Source of the DNA: Chara braunii
Lineage: Eukaryota > Streptophyta > Charophyceae > Charales > Characeae
Direction: 5' to 3'
Length of the DNA: 31,151 bases
Assembly: GCA_003427395.1 (NCBI GenBank)
Contig: BFEA01000002.1
Location: 979,019-1,010,169, forward strand
Made by a program: the position numbers and the translations under genes. How positions within the stretch are numbered: position 1 is the stretch's first letter; each line of letters starts with the position of its first letter. Positions 10,853-17,352 of this stretch are shown one piece after another. The notes under the pieces are model-generated. The model did not search any database. It was not told the DNA's origin and worked only from the letters and a program-made list of their open reading frames with translations.

Positions 10853-12660
10853 CCGATGAGTTGGTGAAAGTCAAATGAAACAGTCTGGCACATGCATGTT
10901 TTTCTTGTGGAGTTGCCTAGAGTGAACATGACCATGACAAAACACACACACACACAAAACTAGAGTAAATCTTGTATAGGAGTATAAATTAAGCTTGTTT
11001 TGAATTCTGGTTCTGTTGACAGTCCACAGAACACAACATAACAGTGCAATACGTACAGCATCTATGACACTGGCAGTTGTAAATTACCTTCCCAATCGGC
11101 ACCCCTTTTTCCCAATCAAGCTCCGATGGATCTATCTGGCAGTTGTAAATTACCTTCCCAATCGGCACCCCTTTTTCCCAATCAAGCTCCGATGGATCTA
11201 TCTCATACTCCGGTGCAGATCCTGGAGACCCCCGGTTGCTTGGCTGGACAACACAAACGGACAGGACGACAACATGAGTACTGCTGCAGAAGAACAAAGT
11301 GGCCTCCATGCCCCAATTACCCCATGTGCTGTCATGTGCTGTCGCATTGTAATAATGCCGAGAAAGCACTCATAAACCAAACAAGGGTAAAATTCCAGGG
11401 AGAAAGGATGAAAGGCAAGCGGACGAACGCAGATGCAATATTTTTCCACCTCTTTTTTTTTCTGTTCTCTTTGCCTTCTTCCTTGTTCCCAACTTCCCCC
11501 ATATTTTATTTGTTTTCCGCTGCAAGGCTCCCTGCATTTGCGAGGTTGACCTGGAAGTGCCCAAGCAACCATCTGCTAACACACTTTCAGCATGTGGAGC
11601 GCAGAAGTACTGTTAAACAAGGAGGGAAGCAGAAGAATCCATGCACAATGAGCAGAGGAGGAGGGCAAAATGGAAGCCATACTAAACTATGCACTCTCAG
11701 GTGTCAATACAGGGCCCGTACAAAAAAAGGGACCGGACAGAGAGAAGGAAAAAGGCAGGTAGTGAGGGCGGGAGAGAGGGGGAAAGGAAGAGGGAAGACA
11801 AAAATAAAGGAAGATGGGGGGATGGATAAGCAAGACATCGAAAGGCAGGAAAGAAGACTATAAAACTTCTGCCTTGGAATGGAGAAGAGAAGGAGAGAGG
11901 GAAGGAGACAGAGAGAAGGACAGAGGGAAGGAGACAGAGAGAAGGAGAGAGGGAAGGAGACAGAGAGAAGGAGAGAGGGAAGGAGACAGAGAGAAGGAGA
12001 GAGAGAGAAGAGGTGTTCAGATGAGCCTCGTTACTTTCAAAACGTCACTGCCTGCATGGAGCAGGGTTCGCAACAGTCGGCAAACAAGCCCCGAGTTTGC
12101 GCCTCGACACGAGATCGTCAGATCTGCGACTTTGCAAGACTCACCACCTGGACTTCGCCCCCCCCGGGAGAGGTCGGGGATCATACCAGAGTTCAAACCC
12201 ACCACCATCTAGAACCGACAGCTCAGTCCACAAAGATGGGACCCCAAACCTCATGCATGGAGAGTACAGAAAGAGGATCAAGCTCGCCATATTCTTGTCA
12301 AAGAAAGCCAACTTGCAATCACAGAAACGAATGCCTAAACCACGCCTACCTCCTGAAAGAAAAAATTGGACTAGAAGATAAGAAACTGGGGCAGGCATCA
12401 ACTGAAAGAGTGCAGTGATCTTGACAACCAGGGTGGCTGTGAGCGGTAGCGCCGGTGATTTAACAATGCAAGGAACTCCACGCAACAAGCCTTATTTACT
12501 GAAGGGTGGTGCCCAGGACTTTAAAAACCAACGCCCATTCATGTACAGGCCTGACTAGAAAAAAGATGGCAGGAGAGAGACTCACCTCTTCAGTGCCACC
12601 ATGCTTCTCCAAAATCTCGCAAACCTGCTTGAAGCCGTAATGTTTGGCATTCGCCAGAGG
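587..12660 (-). CDS. VIK-like: VIK/ILK-type ankyrin-repeat Raf-like protein kinase, partial gene (8 exons seen)
   Basis: Joined on the minus strand, exons 12660-12586, 11243-11154, 10370-10276, 9820-9700, 7492-7413, 5137-5075, 2753-2632 and 672-587 give one open reading frame with consistent phases and GT-AG borders. Order of motifs: an ankyrin segment (PLANAKHYGFKQVCEILEKH), a linker (PEYEIDPSELDW), glycine loop GKGAFGEI, VAVK lysine, LRHPNIVQFLGAV, TEYLPKGDLH, catalytic HRDLKPRNLL, DFG within KVADFGLSK, and the activation segment MTGETGSYRYMAPEVFKH, then DVFSFAMITYE. All core kinase residues are present, so an active Ser/Thr (or dual-specificity) kinase is expected. The layout and many residues match plant VH1-interacting kinase and related ankyrin kinases of Raf-like MAPKKK group C1, which act in cytoplasmic signalling. 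Missing are the first ankyrin exons (not recognised above 12,660) and subdomains X-XI (beyond position 1). Orthology to VIK itself is inferred; family membership is firm. Confidence 0.9.
849..1004. mobile_element. MITE family A, copy 1 (156 bp)
   Basis: The ends are TAAACCACCAGTA and its near-perfect inverse TGCTGGTGGTTTA. Internal blocks ATTTTAGGAAACGTACG, GCCACTACA and AAACGTTTCTGCTC are shared with the copy at 13386-13542. It has no coding capacity and lies in the last visible kinase intron. Confidence 0.85.
1455..1800. mobile_element. Possible element with long imperfect inverted ends
   Basis: AATTTTTATTTGGGCATGC at 1434 and AATTTTTATTTGTATG at 1787 are direct repeats. Just inside them, GGCTGTCCGGGATGTCC (1479) and its approximate inverse GGACAGATATCCGGGCTGGA (1726) face each other. 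The middle, CTGTGACAGACACGCCAAAG through CATCAAAAGGCTGA, recurs diverged at 9190-9240. It lies in a kinase intron and codes for nothing recognisable. Confidence 0.5.
2227..2342. mobile_element. MITE family B copy
   Basis: Begins CTACCGACTTCACCCGAA and ends TATTCGGGTTAAAGACCATAG. Inside, CAGTCATTATTACTGTAT is opposed by AATACAGCAATAATGACC, giving a near-palindrome of about 115 bp. It lies in a kinase intron. Confidence 0.8.
2632..2753 (-). CDS. VIK-like: Kinase gene exon: NLL, DFG and activation segment
   Basis: This 122-bp exon encodes (R)NLLQDEAGHLKVADFGLSKF, then LKAKNDNVHDVYLMTGETGS and the first base of a tyrosine codon. The acceptor is gtggcgtgcag and the donor is T/gtaagt. DFG (metal binding) is present. 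MTGETGSYRYMAPE spans the border to the next exon and is a hallmark of plant Raf-like kinases. Confidence 0.93.
2950..3225 (+). repeat. Two adjacent local duplications in a kinase intron
   Basis: GATGGGTAGGACCACTCACG (with variants) occurs near 2965 and 3039. TCTAGGTGCATTATTATTGT, GTGAAAAGACTCTTTGA, then GAAGAACCT, occurs near 3091 and 3161. The two duplications lie side by side and look independent. Confidence 0.78.
3262..3310 (+). repeat. (GA)n microsatellite, about 48 bp
   Basis: Uninterrupted GA dinucleotides in a kinase intron. The arginine/glutamate open frame there is an artefact of the repeat. Confidence 0.97.
3835..4080 (+). other. Possible decayed coding remnant
   Basis: One plus-strand frame reads TRKFAWNEEFIEPLVAQLAA, EAKLGYMAFG, stop, then EPEFVPDFERDITTELSFCV. 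The two parts are in one frame separated by a single stop and look protein-like in composition. I do not recognise the family. It lies antisense in the kinase intron 2754-5074, so a dead transposon or retrocopy fragment is likely. Chance is not excluded. Confidence 0.3.
4490..4655 (-). mobile_element. tRNA-derived SINE-like element, copy 1
   Basis: On the minus strand it begins GGGCCTAGCTCAGTTGGTAC, a good pol III A box (TAGCTCAGTTGG). CTGAGTCGGAATCC, a weak B box, follows. The 3' part has ATAATGAAATCTCAAGGCTG then TCGCCCTTTTTCAAAAAG. The same 3' signature recurs in other copies in the window. It lies in a kinase intron. Confidence 0.78.
4846..4943 (+). repeat. 56-bp period duplication, two copies
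   Basis: CAACCCATCGACAGCTACCG, GAGCGCTTTGGACAA recurs about 47 bases later as CAACCCATCGACGCCTACCG, GAGCGCTTTGGACAA, and AAGCCGAC is repeated after each. It lies in the kinase intron 2754-5074. The exact period (47-56 bases) was not resolved. Confidence 0.8.
5075..5137 (-). CDS. VIK-like: Kinase gene exon: catalytic loop HRDLKPR
   Basis: This 63-bp exon encodes (R)GMAYLHQNRPHAIVHRDLKP(R). The acceptor is gctccactgcag and the donor is AG/gtaaga. It contains the catalytic aspartate of HRD. The split arginine codons at both ends join correctly with the neighbouring exons. Confidence 0.92.
5224..5334. mobile_element. MITE family B copy, well preserved (111 bp)
   Basis: Ends CTACCATCTTCACCCGAATA and TATTCGGGTGAAGTCGGTAG are inverted repeats. 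The centre, CGGTCATTATAGCCGTATTT facing TACAGCTATAATAACCG, continues the palindrome. The copy lies 86 bp from the catalytic-loop exon of the kinase, inside its upstream intron. Confidence 0.88.
5690..5812 (-). mobile_element. tRNA-derived SINE-like element, head region
   Basis: On the minus strand TTTGGCTAAATGGCTGATGC fits a pol III A box, and ACGAGTTCGAGTCCTGG fits a B box about 45 bases later. Between them, GTAACTGTTAGTGAAAAGAC resembles the same part of the copy at 24320. The 3' signature is not seen. Confidence 0.65.
6183..6317 (+). repeat. (AGAAGC)n hexanucleotide repeat, then a C run
   Basis: About nine copies of AGAAGC (6186-6240) create an EAEAEA open frame. A C run of about 22 follows at 6296-6317. 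The 178-codon frame over this stretch has no domain. Confidence 0.93.
7164..7257 (+). repeat. (CT)n microsatellites flanking a duplicated 30-bp sequence
   Basis: AAGTGCTTA.CAA.AACAGCA, TAACGATTGCTCTCTCTC occurs at 7136 and again at 7199 (AAGTGCTTATCAATAACAGC, ATTAACAATTGCTC), each followed by a CT run. Confidence 0.9.
7413..7492 (-). CDS. VIK-like: Kinase gene exon: GDLH to ALDIAR (subdomains V-VIa)
   Basis: This 80-bp exon starts in phase 0 with GDLHDIIRRRGAMN and continues AGTALRYALDIA, ending in two bases of an arginine codon. The acceptor is tgtggatag and the donor is AG/gtatga. It corresponds to GGDLHQYL...ALDIARGM of plant ankyrin kinases. The exon has no initiator of its own and is easily missed by length-based gene finders. 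Confidence 0.87.
7647..7684 (+). repeat. (GAT)n trinucleotide repeat
   Basis: About a dozen GAT units with one GAC. The 127-codon frame with a D12 run across it is not supported as a gene. Confidence 0.93.
7884..7996 (+). repeat. G-rich, C-poor tract of about 110 bp
   Basis: Runs of G3-G9 separated by TAT, TGT or TAA-type spacers occur on one strand only. This is the template strand of the kinase gene (intron 7493-9699), so the transcript would be C-rich here. Confidence 0.75.
8743..8825 (+). repeat. Dispersed repeat, shared with 29760-29885
   Basis: GTGTATCTTTCCATGTTCTA, GTGGAAGACTCACTCT and TTTTGCACAT occur here and again at 29834-29885. GTTAGTGGAGCGAGGCC, at 8806 here, is present inverted as GGCCTCGCTCCACCACTC at 29768. 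Confidence 0.75.
9189..9255 (+). repeat. Copy of the repeat at 1613-1680
   Basis: CTGTGACAGACTGTTCCGTA, GGAGTTTCAAAGACTCATCA and GGAGGCTGAACCCT parallel the sequence at 1613-1670. Only this central part is shared. Confidence 0.55.
9582..9664 (+). repeat. (TTGA)n tetranucleotide repeat with a (TTGG)n core
   Basis: GATT/TTGA units are interrupted by TTGGTTGGTTGG at 9619-9636. It begins about 36 bp inside the intron that follows the 9700-9820 exon. Confidence 0.95.
9700..9820 (-). CDS. VIK-like: Kinase gene exon: helix C to hinge (subdomains III-V)
   Basis: This 121-bp exon supplies the last base of a valine codon and then 40 codons: KEFRDELGLLQKLRHPNIVQ, FLGAVTQSLPLMLVTEYLPK. The acceptor is ctgatacag and the donor is AAA/gtaggt. 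The helix-C glutamate probably lies in EFRDEL, and TEYL is the hinge. The intron below it begins beside a long TTGA microsatellite (9582-9664). Confidence 0.93.
9936..10010 (+). pseudogene. U6 snRNA fragment with internal deletion
   Basis: ACCGATACCGAGAAGATACG, GCAAGGATGAAATGCATAAA and TCGAAGAAATGGTCCGG match U6 from the GGAACGATACAGAGAAG region to the 3' end. The AGCATGGCCCCTGC part is missing and the ACAGAGA box is changed to ACCGAGA. A T8 run follows. It lies in the kinase intron 9821-10275, antisense to the kinase. Confidence 0.8.
10276..10370 (-). CDS. VIK-like: Kinase gene exon: glycine loop and VAVK lysine (subdomains I-II)
   Basis: This 95-bp exon starts in phase 0 and ends with two bases of a codon. 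It encodes GAFGEIRLVNWRGTRVAVKT and then ILHDLASNVNV. The acceptor is cttcttgcag and the donor is GT/gtgagt. Joined to the preceding exon it completes GKGAFGEI, the ATP-binding loop. The lysine of VAVK is the ATP-anchoring residue. Confidence 0.92.
10533..10850 (+). repeat. (CA)n microsatellites with a higher-order repeat
   Basis: CA runs at 10533-10580, 10629-10646, about 10715-10740 and 10794-10850 alternate with AAATACTCCCACTAACCACA, CATATACACAGA (10580, 10646, 10740). A CA run plus its spacer has been amplified as a unit. Intron of the kinase gene. Confidence 0.93.
11070..11203 (-). repeat. 66-bp in-frame tandem duplication of exon end plus donor
   Basis: Positions 11070-11135 and 11136-11201 are identical copies. 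Each carries, on the minus strand, the codons for IDPSELDWEKGVPIGK, the donor GTAATT and the next 12 intron bases. Because 66 is divisible by three and the intron bases have no stop (they read VIYNCQ), the exon can end at 11154 or at 11088 without changing frame. The identity of the copies suggests a recent event. Confidence 0.95.
11154..11243 (-). CDS. VIK-like: Kinase gene exon: linker before glycine loop (short form)
   Basis: This 90-bp exon (30 codons, phase 0/0) encodes PSNRGSPGSAPEYEIDPSEL followed by DWEKGVPIGK. The acceptor is gtgttgtccag and the donor is AAG/gtaatt. The EIDPSELD motif immediately before the glycine loop is typical of the VIK/ILK family. A second, identical donor lies 66 bp downstream at 11088 because of a tandem duplication. 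Using it would give a 156-bp exon, still in frame. Confidence 0.88.
11887..12012 (+). repeat. 24-bp purine-rich minisatellite, about five copies
   Basis: The unit GGAAGGAGACAGAGAGAAGG plus AGAG is repeated with few changes. It lies in the kinase intron 11244-12585. Its multiple-of-three period makes open frames that read EGDREKER repeatedly. These are not genes. Confidence 0.92.
12586..12660 (-). CDS. VIK-like: Kinase gene exon: ankyrin repeat segment
   Basis: This 75-bp exon has phase 0 at both ends. It encodes 25 residues beginning PLANAKHYGFKQVCEILEKH and ending GGTEE. The acceptor is ttttgtgcgcag and the donor is GAG/gtgag. It matches the last ankyrin repeat before the linker of plant ankyrin kinases (PLADA..GH..VC.LLE..G). 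The preceding exon should end in a TPL-type ankyrin start, but I could not find it. Confidence 0.85.
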
Positions 12661-12689
12661 CTGCGCACAAAAAACGGCCGAAAGGACAA

Positions 12690-12850
12690 TACGGAGATCC
12701 ATCCCCGCTTTGACATTATAATTCCGATTCGCAGACAAACACATCACAATTGACTGCACACAAAAACAGTGGAAATGACATCACAAAGATCCATCTGCAC
12801 TTCACAGACATTATAATGCTCAGTCACGGACAAACACATCACAACCATAC
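12690..12850 (+). repeat. About 95-bp direct duplication next to the ankyrin exon
   Basis: GATCCATC, GACATTATAAT and CAGACAAACACATCACAA occur at about 12698-12748 and about 12789-12843. A third related copy (AACATTATAATTCTCATTCA, CAGACAAACATGGCACAA) is at 14577-14615. It starts about 30 bases outside the ankyrin exon acceptor. Confidence 0.75.
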
Positions 12851-13385
12851 ATGCGGCGCACTCTATGTGCGTTAACCGCACACACGTGCCGCACTCCGCA
12901 CCACGCACGTGGCGCGCACACTGCGCGCACCAAAATTCCAGGGGTCCGAGGAAAAAAAAAGTTGGGGGGGGTGGGGGAGGCGGTGTAAAATGTTTGTGGT
13001 AGAGCCATAGTTCTTTTTCAGGCCGCGAATGAGCCCATAAATATATATATTGTCACATGATAACAGAGCGCCGAAGCGGAAAACAAAAGAAAACAAGGAA
13101 AACAAGAAAAACTGAATTCATTTCTAATCTTCTTCCTTACAACTCCCCCTGTTCAAAACCTCTTGCGTATATATATATTGTGCCCTATATATACATAGTG
13201 CCCTCTGCCCAACGTCAGAGAATCCATGTGTGTGTGTTCTACAAGTGCTGCATCCCGTGAATGTACACGTTTCCGCCATGCATTCATTTTCTGAGTGCGA
13301 CAACTGCTGCATCCCGTGATATGTATACAAACGGGTCCTTCTGACACACCCGTTTTTTTCATTTTGGGTAGTCTTTTTTTGTTTT
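12851..13385. other. Intergenic or intronic DNA without recognised genes
   Basis: It contains a CGCAC/GTGCG-rich stretch (12853-12930), a G run, two (AT)n stretches around ATATATATTG (13036 and 13169), and a duplicated AACTGCTGCATCCCGTGA/AAGTGCTGCATCCCGTGAA (13243, 13301). No exon with kinase or ankyrin similarity was seen. Confidence 0.5.
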
Positions 13386-13542
13386 TAAACCACCAGTACT
13401 TCCTAAAGTCGTGCCCGTTAACACTATGTGATTTTAGGAAACGTACGGGCCACTACAGGAGCGCCCAAATTCATCCAACTAGAAATGTTTCTACTCCATT
13501 TTTTTTCCACGGCCCATAGCTGGGCCAAGGACTGGTGGTTTA
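13386..13542. mobile_element. MITE family A, copy 2 (157 bp)
   Basis: Complete copy with ends TAAACCACCAGTA and ACTGGTGGTTTA, same orientation as copy 1. It shares GATTTTAGGAAACGTACGGG, CCACTACAGGAGCG, TTCATCC.ACTAGAAA and CATAGCTGGGCCAAG. Confidence 0.87.
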
Positions 13543-14221
13543 ATGATAGGTTGCCTTTCATGAGTGGATTTCCGACAGTCACTCTGGATGTATGCAAGCT
13601 ATCATTCTCGTCAGATACAGTCAGCGTGAAGTGTGCAGTGCTGATTCAACGGGTAGTTCTGCTCGTCCTGTTTTGTTTTCGCTTTTCGTCTTTTACTAGT
13701 AATGGGGTGTTTTGCGGATCATGCCAATCTTCGAGCAATTCCTTCGGTCTGAAACAGTCATAATGAGAGCGTACTCACTAGCATTTCCTCTAACGTATCT
13801 GACCGGAACTACAGCCAGGCCTGGATGCATCTGACTGCAATCACATCCACAGATCAGTCCCGGAGTTCTGGTGTGAGTATGAGCTGAGGGTGCTCTGTGC
13901 TCTGGACAGCTTAAAACACTACCAGCAACTGGTGATTTCCACGACCCACCTTCATCTTGACCTACTGACAACGGGCGGTTTCCATGATGCACCTTCATCT
14001 TCACTGTACCAGACTGGAAAGATGGACGGATGGCTGCCACTTCCAGAATCGCAGAGCTCGTGAAAATGGCTGTCCCCTGTCAATTTGGAATCAGTTCGAT
14101 GTATATGTCCCCTTTTTCAGGGACAATACAGCTATGATGAGGGTCATGCTATTCTCTGTTCTTCTTTGCTTTGTTTTCTGAATCCTTCAAGTTGTTTGTT
14201 TCTCCCACACACCTTTTGTGT

Positions 14222-14222
<1 letters not shown>
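13543..14222. other. No recognised gene; one candidate exon rejected
   Basis: It contains a short direct repeat (TTTCCACGACCCACCTTCAT at 13936 and TTTCCATGATGCACCTTCAT at 13979). A stretch bounded by gattgcag and gtgagt on the minus strand (about 13783-13840) has an open frame, but it resembles no ankyrin segment. Confidence 0.45.

Positions 14223-14314
<92 letters not shown>
14223..14314 (+). repeat. Compound (CT)n(CA)n microsatellite
   Basis: About 27 CT units are followed directly by about 18 CA units. All the long serine/leucine and cysteine/valine frames here come from it. Confidence 0.97.
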
Positions 14315-14316
<2 letters not shown>

Positions 14317-14468
14317 GAAAAACCAGAAAGCAACATGCACCTGTGCGCGCGCACCAGGTGCAGCCTTGCGCACTGCACCTGTGCGCACATCAGCAACCTG
14401 TGCACCACACCGCACCGCACGGCACACAGCACAGGTGTGCCGCAAGTATGGTCACAACTGAACACCAC

Positions 14469-14564
14469 CACAAGCGTGACAAAATGACTCCAATCTGGTT
14501 GAAGTAGAGTTTTCTTAACAATACCACAAGCCTGACAAAATGTCTCCATTCTGGTTGAAGTAGC
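14469..14564 (+). repeat. 56-bp period duplication, two copies
   Basis: CCACAAGCGTGACAAAATGA, CTCCAATCTGGTTGAAGTAG at 14469 is repeated with three changes at 14525. Confidence 0.88.
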
Positions 14565-14639
14565 AGCTTTATAAAAACATTATAATTCTCATTCACAGAC
14601 AAACATGGCACAATTTTTCGACACCGCACAATCGCTCAT

Positions 14640-15520
14640 TACAAGTTTACACATGGCACTGATGAGTCTGGTTGACAAAGTTTCACAAACTTCAATCCCG
14701 ATACAAGCACTAAACTTTTGTTCCTCAAAAGGAAAAACCGCCGCAAAAAAACAACGGCTTTCGTAACATGAAAGGACTAGGACCTAGGAGCCACATGACC
14801 ACTGCCCTCTCTTTTGGAGGTAAGATGTTATGAATGAAAAGAAGTGGACGTAACATCATGCACAATACACGGAAGACTAACGGTGCACAAAAAATTGGAA
14901 GAAAGAAATCTTTCTCCTCCGCAAAGGTTGTGCTTTCACAATGCTGCACCTGCTACGACATAAGGCTGCTTACAAACAGATCGCCTACTATCCTTTGGGA
15001 GAAAGAGAAAGAAGTCTGAAAAACCCATATAACCCGTTGCTCGAAAAATACAGGATCAAGCCACGTGTGGGACTTGGTCCCCTGTCGTCCAGGGGACACC
15101 CATATAACCCGTTGCGCCCTTGAAATCATACTCACGAGATCGCCATATTCCAAAAGGATTTGGCCTGCCTTCCATAATCAAGGGATTTTGAAACCAGTCC
15201 ATCTGATAAAAATCGAACAAGATTCAGCCGCACAAACAAAAATGTGCGCCCATTGAAGTCCGCAGTCACTATGGGTCCCAGTCTGGCACTGCGCGGGGAA
15301 AAAAGGACACCCCCATCCGAGGACTAAAGTTAGACCCAACGTGGTGGAGTTGGGGGGCATCAACATAGTTCCCTGAGGAGGCCTGGTTAAGCCGCCAGTA
15401 CCTCGCCCTGCTAAAAGTTCCCGAAATCGGCCCTTTTAAACCACTAGCACCTTTGGCGCGTGTGAAAATAGCGGGCCTCCGGTGGGCCTCCGACCTTTTC
15501 GGAGGCCGAAACGAAACAAC
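14640..15520. other. No recognised gene
   Basis: Visible structure is limited to a repeated ACCCATATAACCCGTTGC (15025, 15098), separated by a hairpin GTCCCCTG/CAGGGGAC (15076-15096). The A+T-rich stretch 14690-14960 has nothing recognisable. Confidence 0.45.
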
Positions 15521-15678
15521 GGCCGCCGATCAGATTTATCAATGGCAGTCGTCGCCGGGCCCGGCCTCCAAAACTTTCGGAGTTTGGGAAAATGTCCACG
15601 GCCGCCGATCAGATTTATCAATGGCAGTCGTCGTCGGGCCCGGCCTCCGAAACTTCAGGAGTTTGGGAAAACGTCCAC
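15521..15678 (+). repeat. 79-bp tandem duplication, two copies
   Basis: GGCCGCCGATCAGATTTATC, AATGGCAGTCGTCG, GGGCCCGGCCTCC and GGAGTTTGGGAAAA occur at 15521-15599 and again at 15600-15678 with a handful of differences. Confidence 0.92.
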
Positions 15679-15737
15679 TTTTCCCTATTTTCCCACGCAC
15701 CAAGGTACTAGTGGTTGCTGGAGTCCAAAGTGGCCGC

Positions 15738-15741
<4 letters not shown>

Positions 15742-15774
<33 letters not shown>

Positions 15775-15855
15775 AAAGGGCGATGGCCTTGAGGTATTAT
15801 CATCGGATTAACCGGAGTCCCAGGGAAATTCAATCTTGTGTCTAATCTGACACCG
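15742..15855 (-). mobile_element. SINE-like element, 3' part with long A tail
   Basis: The minus strand reads GATGATAATACCTCAAGGCC then ATCGCCCTTTC and ends in a 32-base A tail. This is the shared 3' signature of the SINE family. The promoter-bearing head is lost. Confidence 0.75.
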
Positions 15856-16062
15856 GGTGGCCTTTTCAGCCCAGGGTGGCCTTTATTTATTGCCTTCAGG
15901 GAACCCCCAATGGGGACACCGGCCAGGGGACAGCCGGTAGCAGAGGGACCAAGCGTCATCTGAGTGGCATGTACCTTCCTGGGCATGCTCAGCGCCCGCT
16001 GTTCGATTTTTTGTGCTACAGTGGCATGAAAAACAAAAGCAAAAAAAAGTCCACTGTGTACA

Positions 16063-16672
16063 GGAGGGAGATCCCACTAGCATTGTATGTGGAGTAGTGT
16101 AGAGGGCGTGTGACCTGCCTCCGCCGTCGATGGGAATGGGGATCGGTGGTTTTGTTTTTCCTGTATTTTAGCCCTCAAAAATATATGTTTTTTGGGGGCA
16201 TCCCATTGGGTGGTCTTTCTTTTGTTTTGCTTGCCGTGTTCCTCTGGGTGTCCCGAACGTGAGTGAAAATCAGACCCATTATTTTTGTGTTGCTTTTCAC
16301 TCACCTTTCACTCGCCTTTGGGTCGTGGCCCATGCGTGGAAGAGAGGCCGAAAACAAAATTTTTCGGTGTTTCCCATCACGAGGGAATGTCAGTCCATGT
16401 CAGACCCTCGTCCAAGTTGTCTGTAGTCCTTGCAAATGTTTCACATGGGCAATGCTGTTGTCCTCTTCCTTTGACATGCATGTGCCCCCTTATTTTTGGG
16501 AGGTGTTTGGGAGGGTTCGATCCCCTCACCTACAGCAAATGGTGTATGGAGTTACTCTTGCCCTTGTTTTTTTACGTTTATTTTCCCTATTTCACGCTGC
16601 CACCCACCTGTCCCCCAACCGTCCCCCACCCGTCACACTAATCCACATACCTGGCTAGTGGGATCTCCCTCC
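16063..16672. mobile_element. 610-bp element with about 38-bp terminal inverted repeats
   Basis: The left end GGAGGGAGATCCCACTAGC is repeated in exact inverse at the right end (16654-16672). Similarity continues inward (GTATGTGGAGTAGTGT against ACACTAATCCACATAC). I see no transposase. A CACTA-type boundary inside the repeat (CACTAGC...GCTAGTG) is possible, but I could not define a target-site duplication. The interior contains GAGGGTTCGATCCCCTC, a perfect T-arm-like hairpin, at about 16515. Confidence 0.75.
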
Positions 16673-16789
16673 AGGTGCCGTGCAGGAAACGAAGTCCAAA
16701 GGGCTGTGCTCACACCAGTGCTTCCCCCGACGGGGACCTGTCCGCAATCTAAGATAGATTCACCTTCTGTTTTTTTTTTCTTTTCATTT

Positions 16790-17280
16790 TCTTTAGATTC
16801 ACCTGCCAGTCTGGCAGGTCGTTTCCGTGACATGCTGACACGTCCTCAGCGAGGGCCTACGTACACTGCCACTCGTGAGAATGTTTTTTTTTTTTTTTTT
16901 TTTTTTTTTTTTGGAGAACAATAGAACTTTTTATTGCACAAAAGGAAGGTACGGGACCGGGAAACCCCACGAAATCCCGCGATCACCTCCTGGAAACCAG
17001 GGCCATGGTCCCCATTAGCAACGAGTGTCGGATTGAATGCCTGAATCTGGACGCGTTTGAGGACAGGAGCAGGAAATCGAGATCGAACTGCTTTTCTGTA
17101 TCTCTGCATTAAACATGGCCAGATTCGGGATTTCTATCCTATCCCCTTTGCTATTGGGACCACGGCCCGGGTCAAGTGTCCCTTCTCAGAAAAGTTCCCC
17201 AAAATAGAAAAGAAGAATATCCCCAGAGAAAACCAATACAGCCCAATTCTTTAGATTCACCTGCCACTCGTGAGAATGTA
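16790..17280 (+). repeat. Short duplicated block with a 63-bp length difference
   Basis: CTTTAGATTCACCTGCCACT then CGTGAGAATGT is continuous at 17249-17279. At 16791-16882 the same sequence is split after CTGCCA by 63 bases (16809-16871) that themselves end in CTGCCA. Slippage between the CTGCCA repeats, or an insertion, explains it. Confidence 0.75.
17000..17167. mobile_element. MITE family C-like copy (168 bp)
   Basis: Left GGGCCATGGTCCCCATTAGC and right GCTATTGGGACCACGGCCC are inverted. GAATCTGGACGCGTTTGAGG and AAACATGGCCAGATTCGGG form the inner pair. It is more diverged than the copy at 26469. Confidence 0.78.
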
Positions 17281-17352
17281 TCCGACCTGTTTCAGGGCTA
17301 CAGGGGATTTTTTCTTTTTTTTTTGTCTTCTTTCTCCAGGATTCAGATGACG

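Noticed and set aside
11126-11863. 245-codon open frame on the plus strand, the longest in the window
   Set aside because: It runs antisense through the kinase linker exon, a low-complexity stretch and intron sequence. It has no domain, and its first part is just the complement of the duplicated exon.
11814-12418. Long EGDREKER frames
   Set aside because: They come entirely from the 24-bp minisatellite, whose length is a multiple of three.
13783-13840. Possible kinase exon with acceptor gattgcag and donor gtgagt
   Set aside because: The translation (QMHPGLAVVPVRYVRGNA) resembles no ankyrin segment, and its phase does not fit the next exon with certainty.
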